The translations under genes and the position numbers were made by a program. Positions 1-9,631 of a DNA stretch of 64,000 bases are shown one piece after another. This DNA comes from Candidatus Pantoea persica (GTDB lineage Bacteria; Pseudomonadota; Gammaproteobacteria; Enterobacterales; Enterobacteriaceae): positions 124,001-188,000 of the forward strand of contig NZ_SMDS01000020.1 in assembly GCF_013753875.1 (NCBI RefSeq). The letters run 5' to 3'. Below the pieces are notes generated by a model. The model worked only from the letters and a program-made list of their open reading frames with translations, was not told the origin of the DNA and ran no database searches. Position 1 is the first letter of the stretch. Every line of letters begins with the position of its first letter.

Positions 1-187
1 CACGCAAAAAGGTCGATGCCAGATCGGCAGGCAATTTGTCCTCTTCAATATGGCGTACCGTCGAGAGTTTCAGGCACAGGCGTTCAGCCACGTTTTGCTG
101 GGTCAGGCCCATTTTCTCACGTGCCAGACGCAGGCGTTCACCTGTGGAATGTACTGCAGAGTTGTCTTGATTGGCTTCAGTATTCAT
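1..187 (-). CDS. rodZ: RodZ, N-terminal part (cut by window edge)
   Basis: Bitopic cytoskeletal protein that links MreB to the elongation machinery and supports rod shape. Only the first 62 codons are in the window. The reading frame starts MNTEANQDN and runs without a stop through a helix-turn-helix segment ([16 protein letters not shown], then [20 protein letters not shown]), which is the cytoplasmic Xre-like domain that binds MreB in this family. The start ATG overlaps the last bases of the upstream pilF remnant, the same pilF-rodZ arrangement as in E. coli. Integrity of the rest cannot be judged. Confidence 0.88.
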   Translation of the reverse strand, partial: MNTEANQDNSAVHSTGERLRLAREKMGLTQQNVAERLCLKLSTVRHIEEDKLPADLASTFLR

Positions 188-864
188 TAGCTAAATAACG
201 CTGGTACTGTATCGATTGTTGAAAACTTCGCGCCAACCGGTCGCCATAACGTGTAACGTCAGCAGCGTTTCCCTGTTGCGCGGCGAAACGTATCTGTAAC
301 TCTAAGCTGCGCGCCGTAGCAGGCAGATGTTGCTGATAAAACGTCGTTAACAGTAAAGCACGGGTCGGCTGGCGCAGGCGCACTTTTTCCGCTTCATCCA
401 GCAGCGCGTTGCCTTTCGCTAGATCCGCTTCCAGCGCCTGGCTCAGTGCCGCGCGCGCGGCCAACGACTGGTCTGCCTGCAGATAACAATAGCCCGACAG
501 CTCCCACGCATCGTCGCGAGCCTCGCTTTCCGACGCCTGTATTGCCCGCTTAAACTGTTGATGCGCTTCGTCATACTGCCCTAAAGCGCAGAGAAACGCA
601 CCGTAATTGTTAGCGACAAAGCTATTTGCCGGCGCCAGCCGCTGCGCCTGTTGATAGCGCAGCAGCGCTTCATTGCGCTGCTCCTGTTTCTCCGCCAGGC
701 GCACCAGCGCCATCCGGTAGTCACGCGGCAGCGAAATCGCCTGCCGCCAGATAGTGCATGCCCAGCGCTAAACGCGTTTCCGCCGCCCCAGTTTGCGGGG
801 CGCGGCTGACACACCCGGTTACAACAATCAGTGCCAGCAAGCTGGCCGGTATGCCCTTACCCAT
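177..864 (-). pseudogene. pilF: pilF (type IV pilus biogenesis lipoprotein), frameshifted
   Basis: PilF/PilW is a TPR outer-membrane lipoprotein that helps assemble the type IV pilus secretin. The 5' part begins MGKGIPASLLALIVVTGC, a lipoprotein signal with lipobox VTGC, preceded by a CAGGAGA ribosome site. It reads to LGMHYLAAGDF and then hits a stop near 721. The rest (DYRMALVRLAEKQ to LANEY) continues in another frame and keeps the TPR-like repeats. Compared with E. coli PilF, about 15 residues between GDF and DYR are missing, so a small out-of-frame deletion joined the two parts. Confidence 0.85.
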
Positions 865-942
865 AGCTTTTCTCCTGACAGTTTGCGCTGCGGCCAAGCC
901 CGCCACGCGTGCTCGTCAGGAGAAACCTTTAGCTGCGCGGTT

Positions 943-2112
943 TTAGAGCGCCTTCACAGCGATCGGCTCGCCCGCCATTTTTTTGCGCAGGGTGCGTTTG
1001 GTGCGGTCGATCACGTCGCCCGCCAGCTGACCGCAGGCCGCATCGATATCGCCGCCGCGGGTTTTACGCACGATAGTGGTAAAGCCGTATTCCATCAACA
1101 CTTTAGCAAAGCGGTCAACCCGGCTGTTGGAGCTGCGGTCATAGGGCGCGCCCGAGAAAGGGTTCCACGGGATCAGGTTGATTTTGCTCGGCGTATCCTT
1201 CAGCAGCGCCGCCAGCTGATGGGCGTCGTCGGTGCTGTCGTTAATGTGGTCCAGCATCACATACTCGATGGTGACGCGGCCCTGGTTGGCGTTCGACTTC
1301 GCCAGGTAGCGCTTTACTGCGCCTAGGAACATCTCTGTGTTGTACTTTTTATTGATCGGCACGATGCTGTCGCGCAGCTTGTCGTTCGGCGCATGCAGCG
1401 AGATCGCCAGCGCGACGTCGATCATATCGCCCAGCTTGTCCAGCGCCGGCACCACGCCAGAGGTTGACAGCGTAACGCGGCGTTTCGACAGGCCGAAGCC
1501 GAAATCGTCCAGCATGATTTCCATGGCCGGCACGACATTGTTCAAGTTAAGCAGCGGCTCGCCCATGCCCATCATCACCACGTTGGTGATAGGACGCTGG
1601 CCGGTGACCTTGGCGGCGCCGATGATTTTCGCCGCGCGCCATACCTGACCAATAATTTCCGATACGCGCAGGTTCCGGTTGAAGCCCTGCTGCGCCGTCG
1701 AACAGAATTTACACCCCAGCGCGCAGCCGACCTGTGACGAGACGCAAAGCGTGGCGCGGTCATCTTCCGGAATATAAACGGTTTCCACCAGCTGGTCGCC
1801 GACACGGATCGCCCACTTGATGGTACCGTCGCTGGAGCGCATCTCTTCCGCCACTTCCGGCGCACGGATCTCCGCGATCTGGCTCAATTTGCCACGCAGC
1901 ACCTTGTTGATGTCGGTCATCTGCTCGAAATCGTTGCAGCAGTAGTGGTACATCCACTTCATCACCTGATCGGCGCGGAAAGGCTTCTCGCCCATGGAGA
2001 GAAAAAGCTCGCGCATCTGCTGACGGTTGAGATCCAGCAGGTTAATTTTTTCGCTTTTCGGGGCAACAACAACGGAGGAAGCGGACGACGGCATCATAAT
2101 CTGTTCGGACAT
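943..2112 (-). CDS. rlmN: Dual-specificity 23S rRNA/tRNA adenine-C2 methyltransferase RlmN
   Basis: Radical-SAM enzyme that makes m2A2503 in 23S rRNA and m2A37 in some tRNAs. The start is MSEQ at 2112, giving 389 residues; an in-frame ATG five codons upstream is less likely. The radical-SAM motif C-x3-C-x2-C is at residues 130, 134 and 137 (GCALGCKFC), and the conserved C-terminal Cys used for the methyl intermediate is in AACGQLAGD. It is full length and close to the E. coli protein. It needs a [4Fe-4S] cluster, which matters here because the isc assembly genes nearby are missing. It lies upstream of pilF on the same strand. Confidence 0.97.
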   Translation of the reverse strand: MSEQIMMPSSASSVVVAPKSEKINLLDLNRQQMRELFLSMGEKPFRADQVMKWMYHYCCNDFEQMTDINKVLRGKLSQIAEIRAPEVAEEMRSSDGTIKWAIRVGDQLVETVYIPEDDRATLCVSSQVGCALGCKFCSTAQQGFNRNLRVSEIIGQVWRAAKIIGAAKVTGQRPITNVVMMGMGEPLLNLNNVVPAMEIMLDDFGFGLSKRRVTLSTSGVVPALDKLGDMIDVALAISLHAPNDKLRDSIVPINKKYNTEMFLGAVKRYLAKSNANQGRVTIEYVMLDHINDSTDDAHQLAALLKDTPSKINLIPWNPFSGAPYDRSSNSRVDRFAKVLMEYGFTTIVRKTRGGDIDAACGQLAGDVIDRTKRTLRKKMAGEPIAVKAL

Positions 2113-2171
2113 AATGTTCTCTGGCATCGTTATTACACGTTATGGCTCTGGTTAAGGCTGGTTAAAGGATA

Positions 2172-2213
2172 GAAAAAAAGACGCCCTTGCTAAGCCAAGC
2201 TCAGCAAGGGCGC
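2172..2213 (-). terminator. Rho-independent terminator of ndk
   Basis: On the minus strand an 11-base stem built from CGCCCTTGCT and AGCAAGGGCG is followed by a run of seven T. It lies between ndk and rlmN. Confidence 0.85.
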
Positions 2214-2308
2214 GATATTTTACAACATCTGCGGTGTGATGCCAGGGTAGACGGCGGCACGTTAGCGAGAAAATTGTAAAGCGCGCGGTCCGACTGGCAG
2301 CGGAGCCA

Positions 2309-2740
2309 TTAACGGGTGCGCGGGCAGATCTCGTTTTCGCCGAAGAAGTAGGCGATTTCACGCGCAGCAGACTCGGCAGAGTCAGAACCGTGGGTGGCGT
2401 TTTCGGTGAAGCTGTCAGCGTAGTCTGCGCGCAGCGTGCCAGCCAGCGCGTTCGCCGGGTTAGTTGCGCCCATCAGATCGCGGTGACGCTGAACGGCGTT
2501 TTCGCCTTCCAGTACAGACACCACAACCGGACCAGAGGTCATGAACTCGACCAGACCGTCGAAGAACGGCTTGCCCTGGTGCTCAGCGTAGAAACCTTCA
2601 GCATGCTCTTTGCTCAGCTGCAGCATTTTAGCGCCAACGATTTTGAAGCCTGCGCTCTCAAAACGGTTGTAGATAGCGCCAATGACGTTTTTAGCAACGG
2701 CGTTTGGTTTGATGATGGAGAAGGTACGTTCGATTGCCAT
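2309..2740 (-). CDS. ndk: Nucleoside diphosphate kinase
   Basis: Transfers the gamma phosphate between NTPs and NDPs through a phospho-histidine, balancing nucleotide pools. The 143-residue protein starts [18 protein letters not shown] and has the active-site motif NATHGSDS with His117. Length matches the E. coli enzyme. An upstream in-frame ATG (seven codons earlier) is less likely, because GAGGTCAAT sits just before the chosen start. Followed by its own terminator. Confidence 0.97.
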   Translation of the reverse strand: MAIERTFSIIKPNAVAKNVIGAIYNRFESAGFKIVGAKMLQLSKEHAEGFYAEHQGKPFFDGLVEFMTSGPVVVSVLEGENAVQRHRDLMGATNPANALAGTLRADYADSFTENATHGSDSAESAAREIAYFFGENEICPRTR

Positions 2741-3062
2741 ATTGACCTCTGTCTTTAGCATCCTGAAGAAACCGGGAACCCGCTCCCGGTAAGAAAACGC
2801 GCCGATTATAGGGAGAACCGCGGGTGTTGCCTATTGGCTATCGTATGATTTGTGGAAATTTATTGATTTTCATCGGTGCAGGCACGCAAAAAATGTGCGA
2901 CAGGGCACCCTGACAGCGCTGCCCTTCCACTCTTACTTGTCTGGCAGCGATGCTGTGGCAGCGCAAATCCATCGCCCTGCCGCGACTTTATCAACGCCAC
3001 TCTTGAGATAGTGTACACATTCCCCGACACTGGGCTTTTCCTAACGATAAGAAGAGGTTGCA
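2741..3062. other. ndk/sseA divergent intergenic region
   Basis: About 320 bases between the divergent ndk and sseA starts. The ndk leader holds a short hairpin (ACCGGGA/TCCCGGT, 2771-2790). The sseA ribosome site (AAGAGG) lies just before 3063. I see no gene, RNA or clear operator in it. Confidence 0.5.
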
Positions 3063-3905
3063 ATGACAGCCATATTTGTCTCCGCTGACTGGTTAAATGA
3101 ACACTATGCCGAGGAGAATGTGCAGGTGCTGGACGCCCGCATGCTGCCGCTGGACCAGGAGGCCGTACGCAATATCACGGAGGAGTACCTAGCGGGTCAC
3201 CTGCCAGGCGCGCCTTTTTTCGATATTGAAGCGCTTTCCGACCACACCAGCCCTTATCCGCATATGATGCCGCGCGCCGAGCGCTTCGCCGTCGCGATAC
3301 GCGAGCTGGGCATCCACAGCGATAAGCATCTGGTGGTATACGACGAAGGCAACCTCTTCTCCGCGCCGCGCGCCTGGTGGATGCTGCGCGCCTTCGGCGT
3401 TGAGCAGGTGTCGATTCTGGCGGGCGGCGGCCTACAGGGCTGGAAAGCGGCTGGGCTGCCGCTAGCGACAGGAGCGGTCGCGCTGCCGGAAGGAGAGTTC
3501 GAGGCCACCCTCGACGACGCGCAGGTGAAGCGCCTGACCGACGTGTTGCTGATCAGCCACGAAGGCGGCGTGCAAATTGTCGACGCGCGCGCGGCGAACC
3601 GCTTTAACGCCGAGGTAGACGAGCCGCGTCCGGGCCTGCATCGCGGCCATATTCCGCGCAGCCTTAACGTGCCCTGGAACGATCTGGTGGTCAACGGCGC
3701 GCTGAAGCCGGAAGCGGAACTGCGCGCGATTTTCGCCCGCGCGGGCGTGAAGCTGGATGAGCCGGTGGTGGCGAGCTGCGGGTCGGGCGTCACCGCCGCG
3801 GTGGCAATCCTGGCGCTGACCGCGCTGGGCGCGCGCAACGTCACACTCTATGACGGCTCCTGGGGCGAATGGGGCAGCCGGGACGATTTGCCGATTGAGA
3901 AATAA
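3063..3905 (+). CDS. sseA: 3-mercaptopyruvate sulfurtransferase
   Basis: Rhodanese-family enzyme that moves sulfur from 3-mercaptopyruvate to thiol acceptors or cyanide. It has 280 residues in two rhodanese domains, the second carrying the active-site loop CGSGVTAA with Cys239; this loop is typical of mercaptopyruvate sulfurtransferases. The frame is open from MTAIFVSADWL to the stop. Next to it, on the other strand, is decayed sseB, so the usual sseA/sseB pair is half broken. Confidence 0.96.
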   Translation: MTAIFVSADWLNEHYAEENVQVLDARMLPLDQEAVRNITEEYLAGHLPGAPFFDIEALSDHTSPYPHMMPRAERFAVAIRELGIHSDKHLVVYDEGNLFSAPRAWWMLRAFGVEQVSILAGGGLQGWKAAGLPLATGAVALPEGEFEATLDDAQVKRLTDVLLISHEGGVQIVDARAANRFNAEVDEPRPGLHRGHIPRSLNVPWNDLVVNGALKPEAELRAIFARAGVKLDEPVVASCGSGVTAAVAILALTALGARNVTLYDGSWGEWGSRDDLPIEK

Positions 3906-3936
3906 AAAACAGGTGCGGCATCATGCCGCGCCCGCC

Positions 3937-4690
3937 TCAGATAATGCGCGTGCTGCCTTTGAAGTTGCGCAGGAAGCTACCCCAGCGACGCTCGTAAAAG
4001 GGCGTGATGTGGAAAAGTGGCTGATGCCCTTCTCGTCCGCCACCACTTCGCAGATATCGACCGGCGCGTCATCCGGCAGCGTATCGGTCGCGACGCTACC
4101 TGCCGCCTGGATAATCGCCTCAATATCGCTTTCCGCCTCGATGCCGATCAGCAGGTTCGGCTGCTCATCCGCGCGCTCGCGCGAATACTGGCGACAAAGG
4201 CGCGGCGCACCTGTTTGTATTTGCTGAACAGCTGCGTCAGCGAATCGATCATCTGCGCAGGCGGCGTTGCCACTTCTGATAGCAGCAGCGCGTGGCCGCC
4301 CTCCAGCACGGTCTGCTGGCTCAGGGCGTCGCCCTCTTCGCCCAGCAGATAGGCGATCTCCGCCGGCGAGAACTCTTTGCCGGTGGGCAGTTTCGGGTTA
4401 AGAAACAGGGTCTCGCCTCGCGTCATCTCAAACAGCGTGCGCACTGGCAGGCGCAGATAGGCCTGCTCTTCGGCGATCGCTTCGCTCATCGCCTCCTGCG
4501 AGGTAAAGAACGGAGTGACGCTGCGCCCATCCTCTTTCTCCTAGTGCTGTAGATCGACCGGCGTATCGGCGGCGAAATGCGCCTGGGTGCTGGCGCCAGG
4601 CACCCAGACGTCGGCAGCCAGCAACAGCTGAAAAAACTCCGGACGGTACGCCGGCTCGGTGGCCGCCAGCTTCAGCACCTATTCAACTGC
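3937..4690 (-). pseudogene. sseB: sseB (enhanced serine sensitivity protein), broken
   Basis: SseB homology runs in pieces. The middle (PVRTLFEMTRGETLFLN, then LPTGKEFSPAEIAYLLGEEGD) is well preserved. Two amber codons interrupt the 5' half: 4679-4681 where Gln is expected before VLKLAATEP, and 4541-4543 where Trp is expected in DLQHWEKEDG. A frameshift near 4170 separates RRAFVASI from EQPNLLIGIEA. The original start is gone because the 5' end is fused to the 3' remnant of pepB. A 3' stop is present at 3937. Confidence 0.88.
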
Positions 4691-4734
4691 TCTACCGCGC
4701 TTTTGCAGTATGTCGCCGAGCAGTCAATGTGCAG

Positions 4735-5865
4735 TCAGCCCTGCTGGTAGCGCGCCACGAAGTGCGAGAGGAAGGCCGCCGCACTGCTGGCGCCTGCGGA
4801 ATGCGCCGCGCTGGCGATGTTATTGAGATCGGCGAAGTTAGACGGCAGATGGCTGCGGTGGAACTCCGCCAGCGGTAAACGCCAGAACGGCTCGTTTTCG
4901 CTGGTCGCGCTGCCCATCAGCGACTGCGCCAACACGTCGTCGAAGGTAAAGAGCGCGTGGTAGTCGTTGCCCAGCGCGGTTTTCGCCGCGCCGGTCAGCG
5001 TCGCGGCGTCGATCAGGCCGTCGGCCAGCACCAGGCGCCCTTCCGCGTCGGTGTTCATCACCTCGACCGACTTGCCGTTGCGGTAGCGAATAATGTCGCC
5101 CAGACGGAAAGCGTTGCCGCTCACCATGTTGTCGGCGCAGCAGAGGAACAGCTTCACGCGCTGCTGCAGGCCGCGCACAATCGCCAGCGCCAGCGCGCCG
5201 GTAACAGTGGCCGCGCCGCCCATATCGGACTTCATCGAGTCCATAAAGGTGCTCTGCTTCAGGCTGTAGCCGCCGGTGTCAAAGGTGATGCCTTTGCCGA
5301 CCAGGCAGGCGTAGACCGGTGTGCTGTCGTCGCCGGTCGGATTGTAGTCGAGCGCCAGCAGCACGGACGGACGGCTGGAGCCGCGGCCCAAGGTGTGCAG
5401 GCCGAGATAGCCCTGCTCGCGCAGATCGTCGCCGCGCGTAATTCGGTAGCTGACCACCTCGCCGCCCACTTCGCGGAACAGATCGACGGCGCTGTGCGCC
5501 AGATCTTCCGCCGGCATATTAATGGTGTCGCGCACCCAGTCGATGATGTGCAGACGGCACGCAAACTCCGCCTGATCCTGCTCGTTCAGCGTCGGCCAGT
5601 TAACCTGGCGCGCACCTTTCGGGCCTCGGTAGCCCTGCCAGAACGCCCAGCACTGCTCCAGATCCCAGCCTTCGCCGCTAAGGGCGACGTGGCGAATGCC
5701 CTGTCCGTTGATTTTGCGCGCCGCGCGCTGGATGGTATTAAGCACATCCGCGCCGGTCAGGTGAATGGTCAGGCCGCTATCGTTGCTGGTCAGGATCGCT
5801 TTTTCGCCCCAGCGCGCATCAGCGGGCTGGTGGCTCAGCGTAATGTTCATGGGGTGTGCTGTCAT
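4735..5865 (-). pseudogene. pepB: pepB (M17 leucyl aminopeptidase B), deletions and premature stop
   Basis: Metal-dependent cytosolic aminopeptidase family. The 376-codon frame keeps the catalytic segments [26 protein letters not shown] and [13 protein letters not shown], but three lesions are visible against E. coli PepB (427 residues). About four residues are lost after PAEDLA. Eleven residues are lost where LIDA is joined directly to ATLTGAAK, consistent with recombination between two GACGCC repeats. A TGA replaces the Trp after RYQQG. Beyond that stop, the frame still reads LHIDCSATY before fusing to sseB. It normally ends the isc operon; here it follows iscS almost directly. Confidence 0.8.
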
Positions 5866-6021
5866 CGCGAAACTCCGTATGCGTTATATGTATGATCCAG
5901 CCAGAAGCCAGGGGTTATCCGTTTAACGTCAGTCCTGATAACAGATATTGCCTGCTGATGCCAGCAGATCCAGCCGGAGGCGCGCCGTTTCCAGAAGCTT
6001 ACCGGTAAACGGCGCTAGAGA

Positions 6022-7188
6022 TTAACGTGCGGCAGGCGCCAGCGCGCGCAGGCGCGTCACCACTTTATGCACCAGCGCGATAGCGTAGTCGATCTCCTCT
6101 TCCGTGGTGAAGCGGCCAAGGGAGAAGCGCAGTGAACTGCGCGCCAGCGCCTCGTCCAGACCGATGGCGCACAGCACGTAGGAGGGCTCCATGCTGGCGG
6201 AGGTGCAGGCGGAGCCGGAGGAGAGCGCCAGATCTTTCAGCGCCATCAGCAGCGATTCGCCGTCAACGCCGGCAAAGCTGAGGTTCAGGATAGTGGGCGC
6301 GCTCTGCGCCAAGTCGCCGTTGAGCTGCACGCCTTCAAGGGCGCTCATCCCCTGCCACAGCCGCATACGCAGCGTCGTCAGACACGCCATCTCGGTTTCG
6401 CGCGCCTCGCGGGCCAGCGAGAAGGCCTCGCCCATGCCGACGATCTGATGCACCGGCAGTGTGCCGGAGCGCATGCCGCGCTCATGGCCACCACCGTGCA
6501 TCTGCGCTTCGATCACCGCTTTCGGCTTGCGGCGCACGTAGAGCGCGCCGATGCCTTTCGGCCCGTAGAGCTTGTGGGCGGAAAAGGACATCAAGTCGAC
6601 CTTCAGCGTGCTGAGATCGATCGGCAGTTTGCCGACGCTCTGCGTGGCGTCGACGTGGAACAGAATATCGCGCGCGCGGCACAGCTCGCCGATGGCGGCG
6701 ATATCCTGAATCACGCCGATTTCATTATTGACCTGCATCAGCGACACCAGCACGGTGTCGTCGCGCAGGGTGTCGCGCACCATGTCCGGCGTAATAATGA
6801 CGTTGGCGGGCGGCGTCAGGTAAGTGACCGTAAAGCCTTCGCTCTCCAGCTGTTTGCAGCTGTCGAGCACCGCTTTATGTTCGGTCTGGCTGGTGATGAT
6901 GTGTTTGCCGCGGGCGCGCTGCGCATGGGCGGCCCCTTTCAGGGCGAGGTTGTCCGATTCGGTGGCGCCGGAGGTAAAGATGATTTCGCGCGGATCGGCA
7001 TTGACCAGCTCCGCCACCTGATTGCGCGCAACGTCCACCGCCTCTTCCGCCTGCCAGCCGAAACGGTGCGAGCGGGAAGCCGGATTACCGAAGGTGCCGT
7101 CCAGCGTCAGGAACTGCATCATTTTGCTGGCCACACGCGGATCGGCCGGCGTGGTCGCGGCATAATCCAGGTAAATCGGTAATTTCAT
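6022..7188 (-). CDS. iscS: Cysteine desulfurase IscS, C-terminal tail missing
   Basis: PLP enzyme that takes sulfur from cysteine and passes it as persulfide to IscU, TusA, ThiI and others. The start [14 protein letters not shown] at 7188 has GGAG upstream. All catalytic residues keep E. coli numbering: His104, Lys206 (SAHKLYG) and Cys328 ([10 protein letters not shown]). The protein has 388 residues against 404: after LRALAP it reads AAR and stops, so the usual tail (LWEMYKQG to the end) is absent. The genes that should follow (iscU, iscA, hscB, hscA, fdx, iscX) are missing. The C-terminal region of IscS is known to help dock IscU. I infer an active desulfurase serving tRNA thiolation rather than ISC assembly. 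Confidence 0.92.
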   Translation of the reverse strand: MKLPIYLDYAATTPADPRVASKMMQFLTLDGTFGNPASRSHRFGWQAEEAVDVARNQVAELVNADPREIIFTSGATESDNLALKGAAHAQRARGKHIITSQTEHKAVLDSCKQLESEGFTVTYLTPPANVIITPDMVRDTLRDDTVLVSLMQVNNEIGVIQDIAAIGELCRARDILFHVDATQSVGKLPIDLSTLKVDLMSFSAHKLYGPKGIGALYVRRKPKAVIEAQMHGGGHERGMRSGTLPVHQIVGMGEAFSLAREARETEMACLTTLRMRLWQGMSALEGVQLNGDLAQSAPTILNLSFAGVDGESLLMALKDLALSSGSACTSASMEPSYVLCAIGLDEALARSSLRFSLGRFTTEEEIDYAIALVHKVVTRLRALAPAAR

Positions 7189-7275
7189 TGCGCTAAAGCT
7201 CCATATCAAAAAACATACGTCTTTATAGCAGATTTGGCCCTTGCCGCGTTAGCAGTAAGGGCCGCAAGGCGGGGA

Positions 7276-7773
7276 TCAGGAGGCGCGGAGGTTGACGTTG
7301 ATTTCCTGAACGCGGTTGTTCTGGAGGCGGCGATTGTCCTGTGCGTTCTGGCGGTCAGCCACGTCGAGGATCTCCTGTTTATTCACCAGTTCCGCCAGCG
7401 TGATGTTATTCAGGAACTCGCTGATGCGTACGCTGAGGTCGCGCCACAGCACGTGCGTTAGGCAGCGCTCGCCGCCCTGGCAACCCTCTTTGCCCTGACA
7501 TTTGGTGGCATCCACCGACTCATCCACCGCGGTGATCACTTCGCCCACAGCAATGGCGCTGGACGCTTTGCCCAGCAGATAGCCGCCGCCCGGACCGCGA
7601 AAGCTGGCCACCAGGCCATGTTTGCGCAGACACGAGAATAACTGTTCCAGATAGGAGAGCGAAATACCCTGACGCTCGGAGATATCAGCCAGTGGAACCG
7701 GCCCTTCATGGGAATGCAGGGCAACGTCCAGCATGGCGGTAACGGCGTAACGTCCTTTGGATGTCAGTCTCAT
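7276..7773 (-). CDS. iscR: Fe-S cluster-sensing regulator IscR
   Basis: Rrf2-family regulator that binds [2Fe-2S] and represses isc while controlling suf and other genes. It has 165 residues, starting [16 protein letters not shown]. The cluster ligands Cys92, Cys98, Cys104 and His107 are all present ([17 protein letters not shown]). The winged-helix domain is intact. The gene leads what remains of the isc operon and its own operator repeats are still upstream. With IscU absent, its cluster would have to come from another source, most likely a SUF system elsewhere. Confidence 0.97.
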   Translation of the reverse strand: MRLTSKGRYAVTAMLDVALHSHEGPVPLADISERQGISLSYLEQLFSCLRKHGLVASFRGPGGGYLLGKASSAIAVGEVITAVDESVDATKCQGKEGCQGGERCLTHVLWRDLSVRISEFLNNITLAELVNKQEILDVADRQNAQDNRRLQNNRVQEINVNLRAS

Positions 7774-7851
7774 AGCATACTACCTTAATAGCGTCCGGTT
7801 ATCGGAGGATTAGCAAACAGATGTCCGAAGTCTGACATTCCCGATTGTTTT

Positions 7852-7913
7852 GATCAACTATTTAACTGACTATTCTGCTCAACTATTTAACCTGGTAATT
7901 TACTCAACTATTT
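7852..7913 (-). promoter_or_regulatory. IscR-type operator repeats upstream of iscR
   Basis: On the minus strand the sequence AAATAGTTGA occurs three times at about 25-base spacing. The middle copy is part of ATAGTTGAGCAGAATAGTCA, which resembles the type 1 IscR motif (two inverted AT-rich halves around GAC/AGTC). E. coli iscR has the same clustered arrangement. The match is by eye. Confidence 0.7.
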
Positions 7914-8663
7914 CTTGTTTCCTTGTCACCTTTGCGCTTTTCAAACGAGGCCAGCATGCCGCGCAGAATGTTCAGCTCGTCGCGCTCTGGACGTGCGCGG
8001 GTATAGAAACGGCGCAGCTTGCTCATGACCTGGCCCGGGTTGCCTTCGCGGATAAAGCCGCTGGTGAGCATCATCATCTGCTCAAGGTGCTGGTAGAAGC
8101 GCTCAAGATCGTCCACCAGCGGATAGGGCGACTCCGCATAAGCGGGTGCCGGCTGCGCCTTTTCCTGCGCCGCCAGCCACGCCATACGCACCTCATAAGC
8201 GATGATCTGCACCGCCATCGCCACGTTAAGCGAGCTGTACTCCGGGGTCGCCTGGATCGCCACGTGATAGTGGCACTTTTGCTGCTCCTCATTGGTCATC
8301 CCGACGCGCTTGCGGCCGAACACCAGCGCCACCGGCGCCTGCGCGCCCTCTTCCACGCTTTTCACGCCGCATTCGCGCGCGTCGAGCATAGGCCAGGGCA
8401 GCGAGCGAGCGCGCTGGTGCCGACCACCAAGGCTACAGCCGGCAATGGCGTCGTCCAGCGTATCGACGATCTTTGCGTCGCCAATCACGTCGCTGGCGCG
8501 CCTGCCGCCAGCGAAATCGCTTGCGAGTCGGGTTTGACCAGCGGATTAACTAGGTAAAGCCTACTCAGGCCTATGGTTTTTATAGCGCGGGCGATAGAGC
8601 CCATGTTGCCGGTGTGAGAGGTCTCAACCAGCACCATTCGAATGTTCTGCTGTTCTGCAGCAT
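7904..8663 (-). pseudogene. trmJ: trmJ (tRNA Nm32 methyltransferase), several small insertions
   Basis: SPOUT-class enzyme that 2'-O-methylates tRNA position 32. The start MLQN at 8663 is followed by an 8-base tandem insertion (AGCAGAAC), which shifts the frame. The correct frame then reads [20 protein letters not shown] to LAAGA, where a 2-base duplication (GC) shifts it again. A further +1 and compensating change garble the segment after GCSL. The last 170 codons ([20 protein letters not shown] onward) are clean and end at 7904. It sits between iscR and suhB as in E. coli. Confidence 0.85.
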
Positions 8664-8792
8664 AGATAGATAGTTGGCATCAGTCAGGAAATGATGGTCA
8701 GCATGCTAACCTAAATCGAGACATTTAAAGAACGCGCTGCTATACTCTCCACCTTTTTTTCCTCGTTCTTTAACATCTAGTGAGATATACTG

Positions 8793-9596
8793 ATGCATCC
8801 GATGCTCAACATCGCCGTGCGCGCTGCGCGCAAGGCCGGAAACCTGATTGCCAAGAATTATGAAACCCCGGACGCGGTCGAAGTCAACCAGAAAGGCAGC
8901 AACGACTTCATGACTAATGTTGACCGTGATGTAGAACGACTGATTATCGAAGTGATTCGTAAATCTTACCCGCATCACTCTATCGTCACCGAAGAGAGTG
9001 GCGAACTGGCGGGCGAGGATCAGGATATTCAATGGGTAATCGATCCGCTGGATGGCACCACCAACTTTATCAAACGTCTGCCCCACTTCTCCGTCTCTAT
9101 TGCCGTACGTATCAAAGGCCGCACCGAAGTGGCGGTGGTTTACGATCCGATGCGCAACGAGCTGTTTACTGCCGTTCGCGGCCAAGGCGCGCAGCTTAAC
9201 GGCTACCGTCTGCGCGGCAACATCGCGCGCGATCTGGATGGCACGATTCTCGCCACCGGCTTCCCGTTCAAAACCAAGCAGCATGCGCCGGCCTTTATTA
9301 ACGTGGTAGCGAAGCTGTTCACCCAGTGCGCCGACTTCCGCCGCACCGGCTGCGCCGCGCTGGATCTGGCCTATGTCGCCGCCGGTCGCGTTGACGGCTA
9401 TTTTGAAATCGGCCTGAAGCCGTGGGATTTCGCGGCAGGCGAGCTGCTGGTGCGCGAAGCGGGCGGTCTGGTTACCGACTTCACCGGCGGCCATGGCTAT
9501 ATGCATTCTGGCAACCTCGTTGCGGGCAACCCGCGCGTGGTGAAATCGCTGCTCTTCAGCATGCGTGACGAGCTGAGCGAAGCGCTGAAGCGCTAA
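8793..9596 (+). CDS. suhB: Inositol-1-monophosphatase / rRNA antitermination factor SuhB
   Basis: Mg-dependent inositol monophosphatase family protein; in enterics it also joins the Nus complex that promotes rRNA transcription and folding. It has 267 residues with the metal site EESGE and DPLDGTTNF and the C-terminal KPWDFAAGE. The frame is intact and the length is that of E. coli SuhB. It is transcribed away from trmJ and followed by a terminator. Confidence 0.97.
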   Translation: MHPMLNIAVRAARKAGNLIAKNYETPDAVEVNQKGSNDFMTNVDRDVERLIIEVIRKSYPHHSIVTEESGELAGEDQDIQWVIDPLDGTTNFIKRLPHFSVSIAVRIKGRTEVAVVYDPMRNELFTAVRGQGAQLNGYRLRGNIARDLDGTILATGFPFKTKQHAPAFINVVAKLFTQCADFRRTGCAALDLAYVAAGRVDGYFEIGLKPWDFAAGELLVREAGGLVTDFTGGHGYMHSGNLVAGNPRVVKSLLFSMRDELSEALKR

Positions 9597-9602
9597 CAGA
9601 TA

Positions 9603-9631
9603 AAAAAGGCGGCTCTGTAGCCACCTTTTTA
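9603..9631 (+). terminator. Terminator of suhB
   Basis: Stem GGCGGCT/AGCCACC with a TTTTT run directly after, nine bases past the suhB stop. Preceded by an A-run, so it may act in both directions. Confidence 0.7.

Noticed and set aside
4957..5895. 312-codon plus-strand frame opposite pepB.
   Set aside because: Antisense shadow of pepB; no start context and no recognisable domain.
5866..6021. Possible iscX or hscA remnant between iscS and pepB (CTGGCTTCTGGCTGGATCAT resembles the end of iscX).
   Set aside because: The match is only a few codons long and falls in no consistent frame; I cannot support a named remnant.
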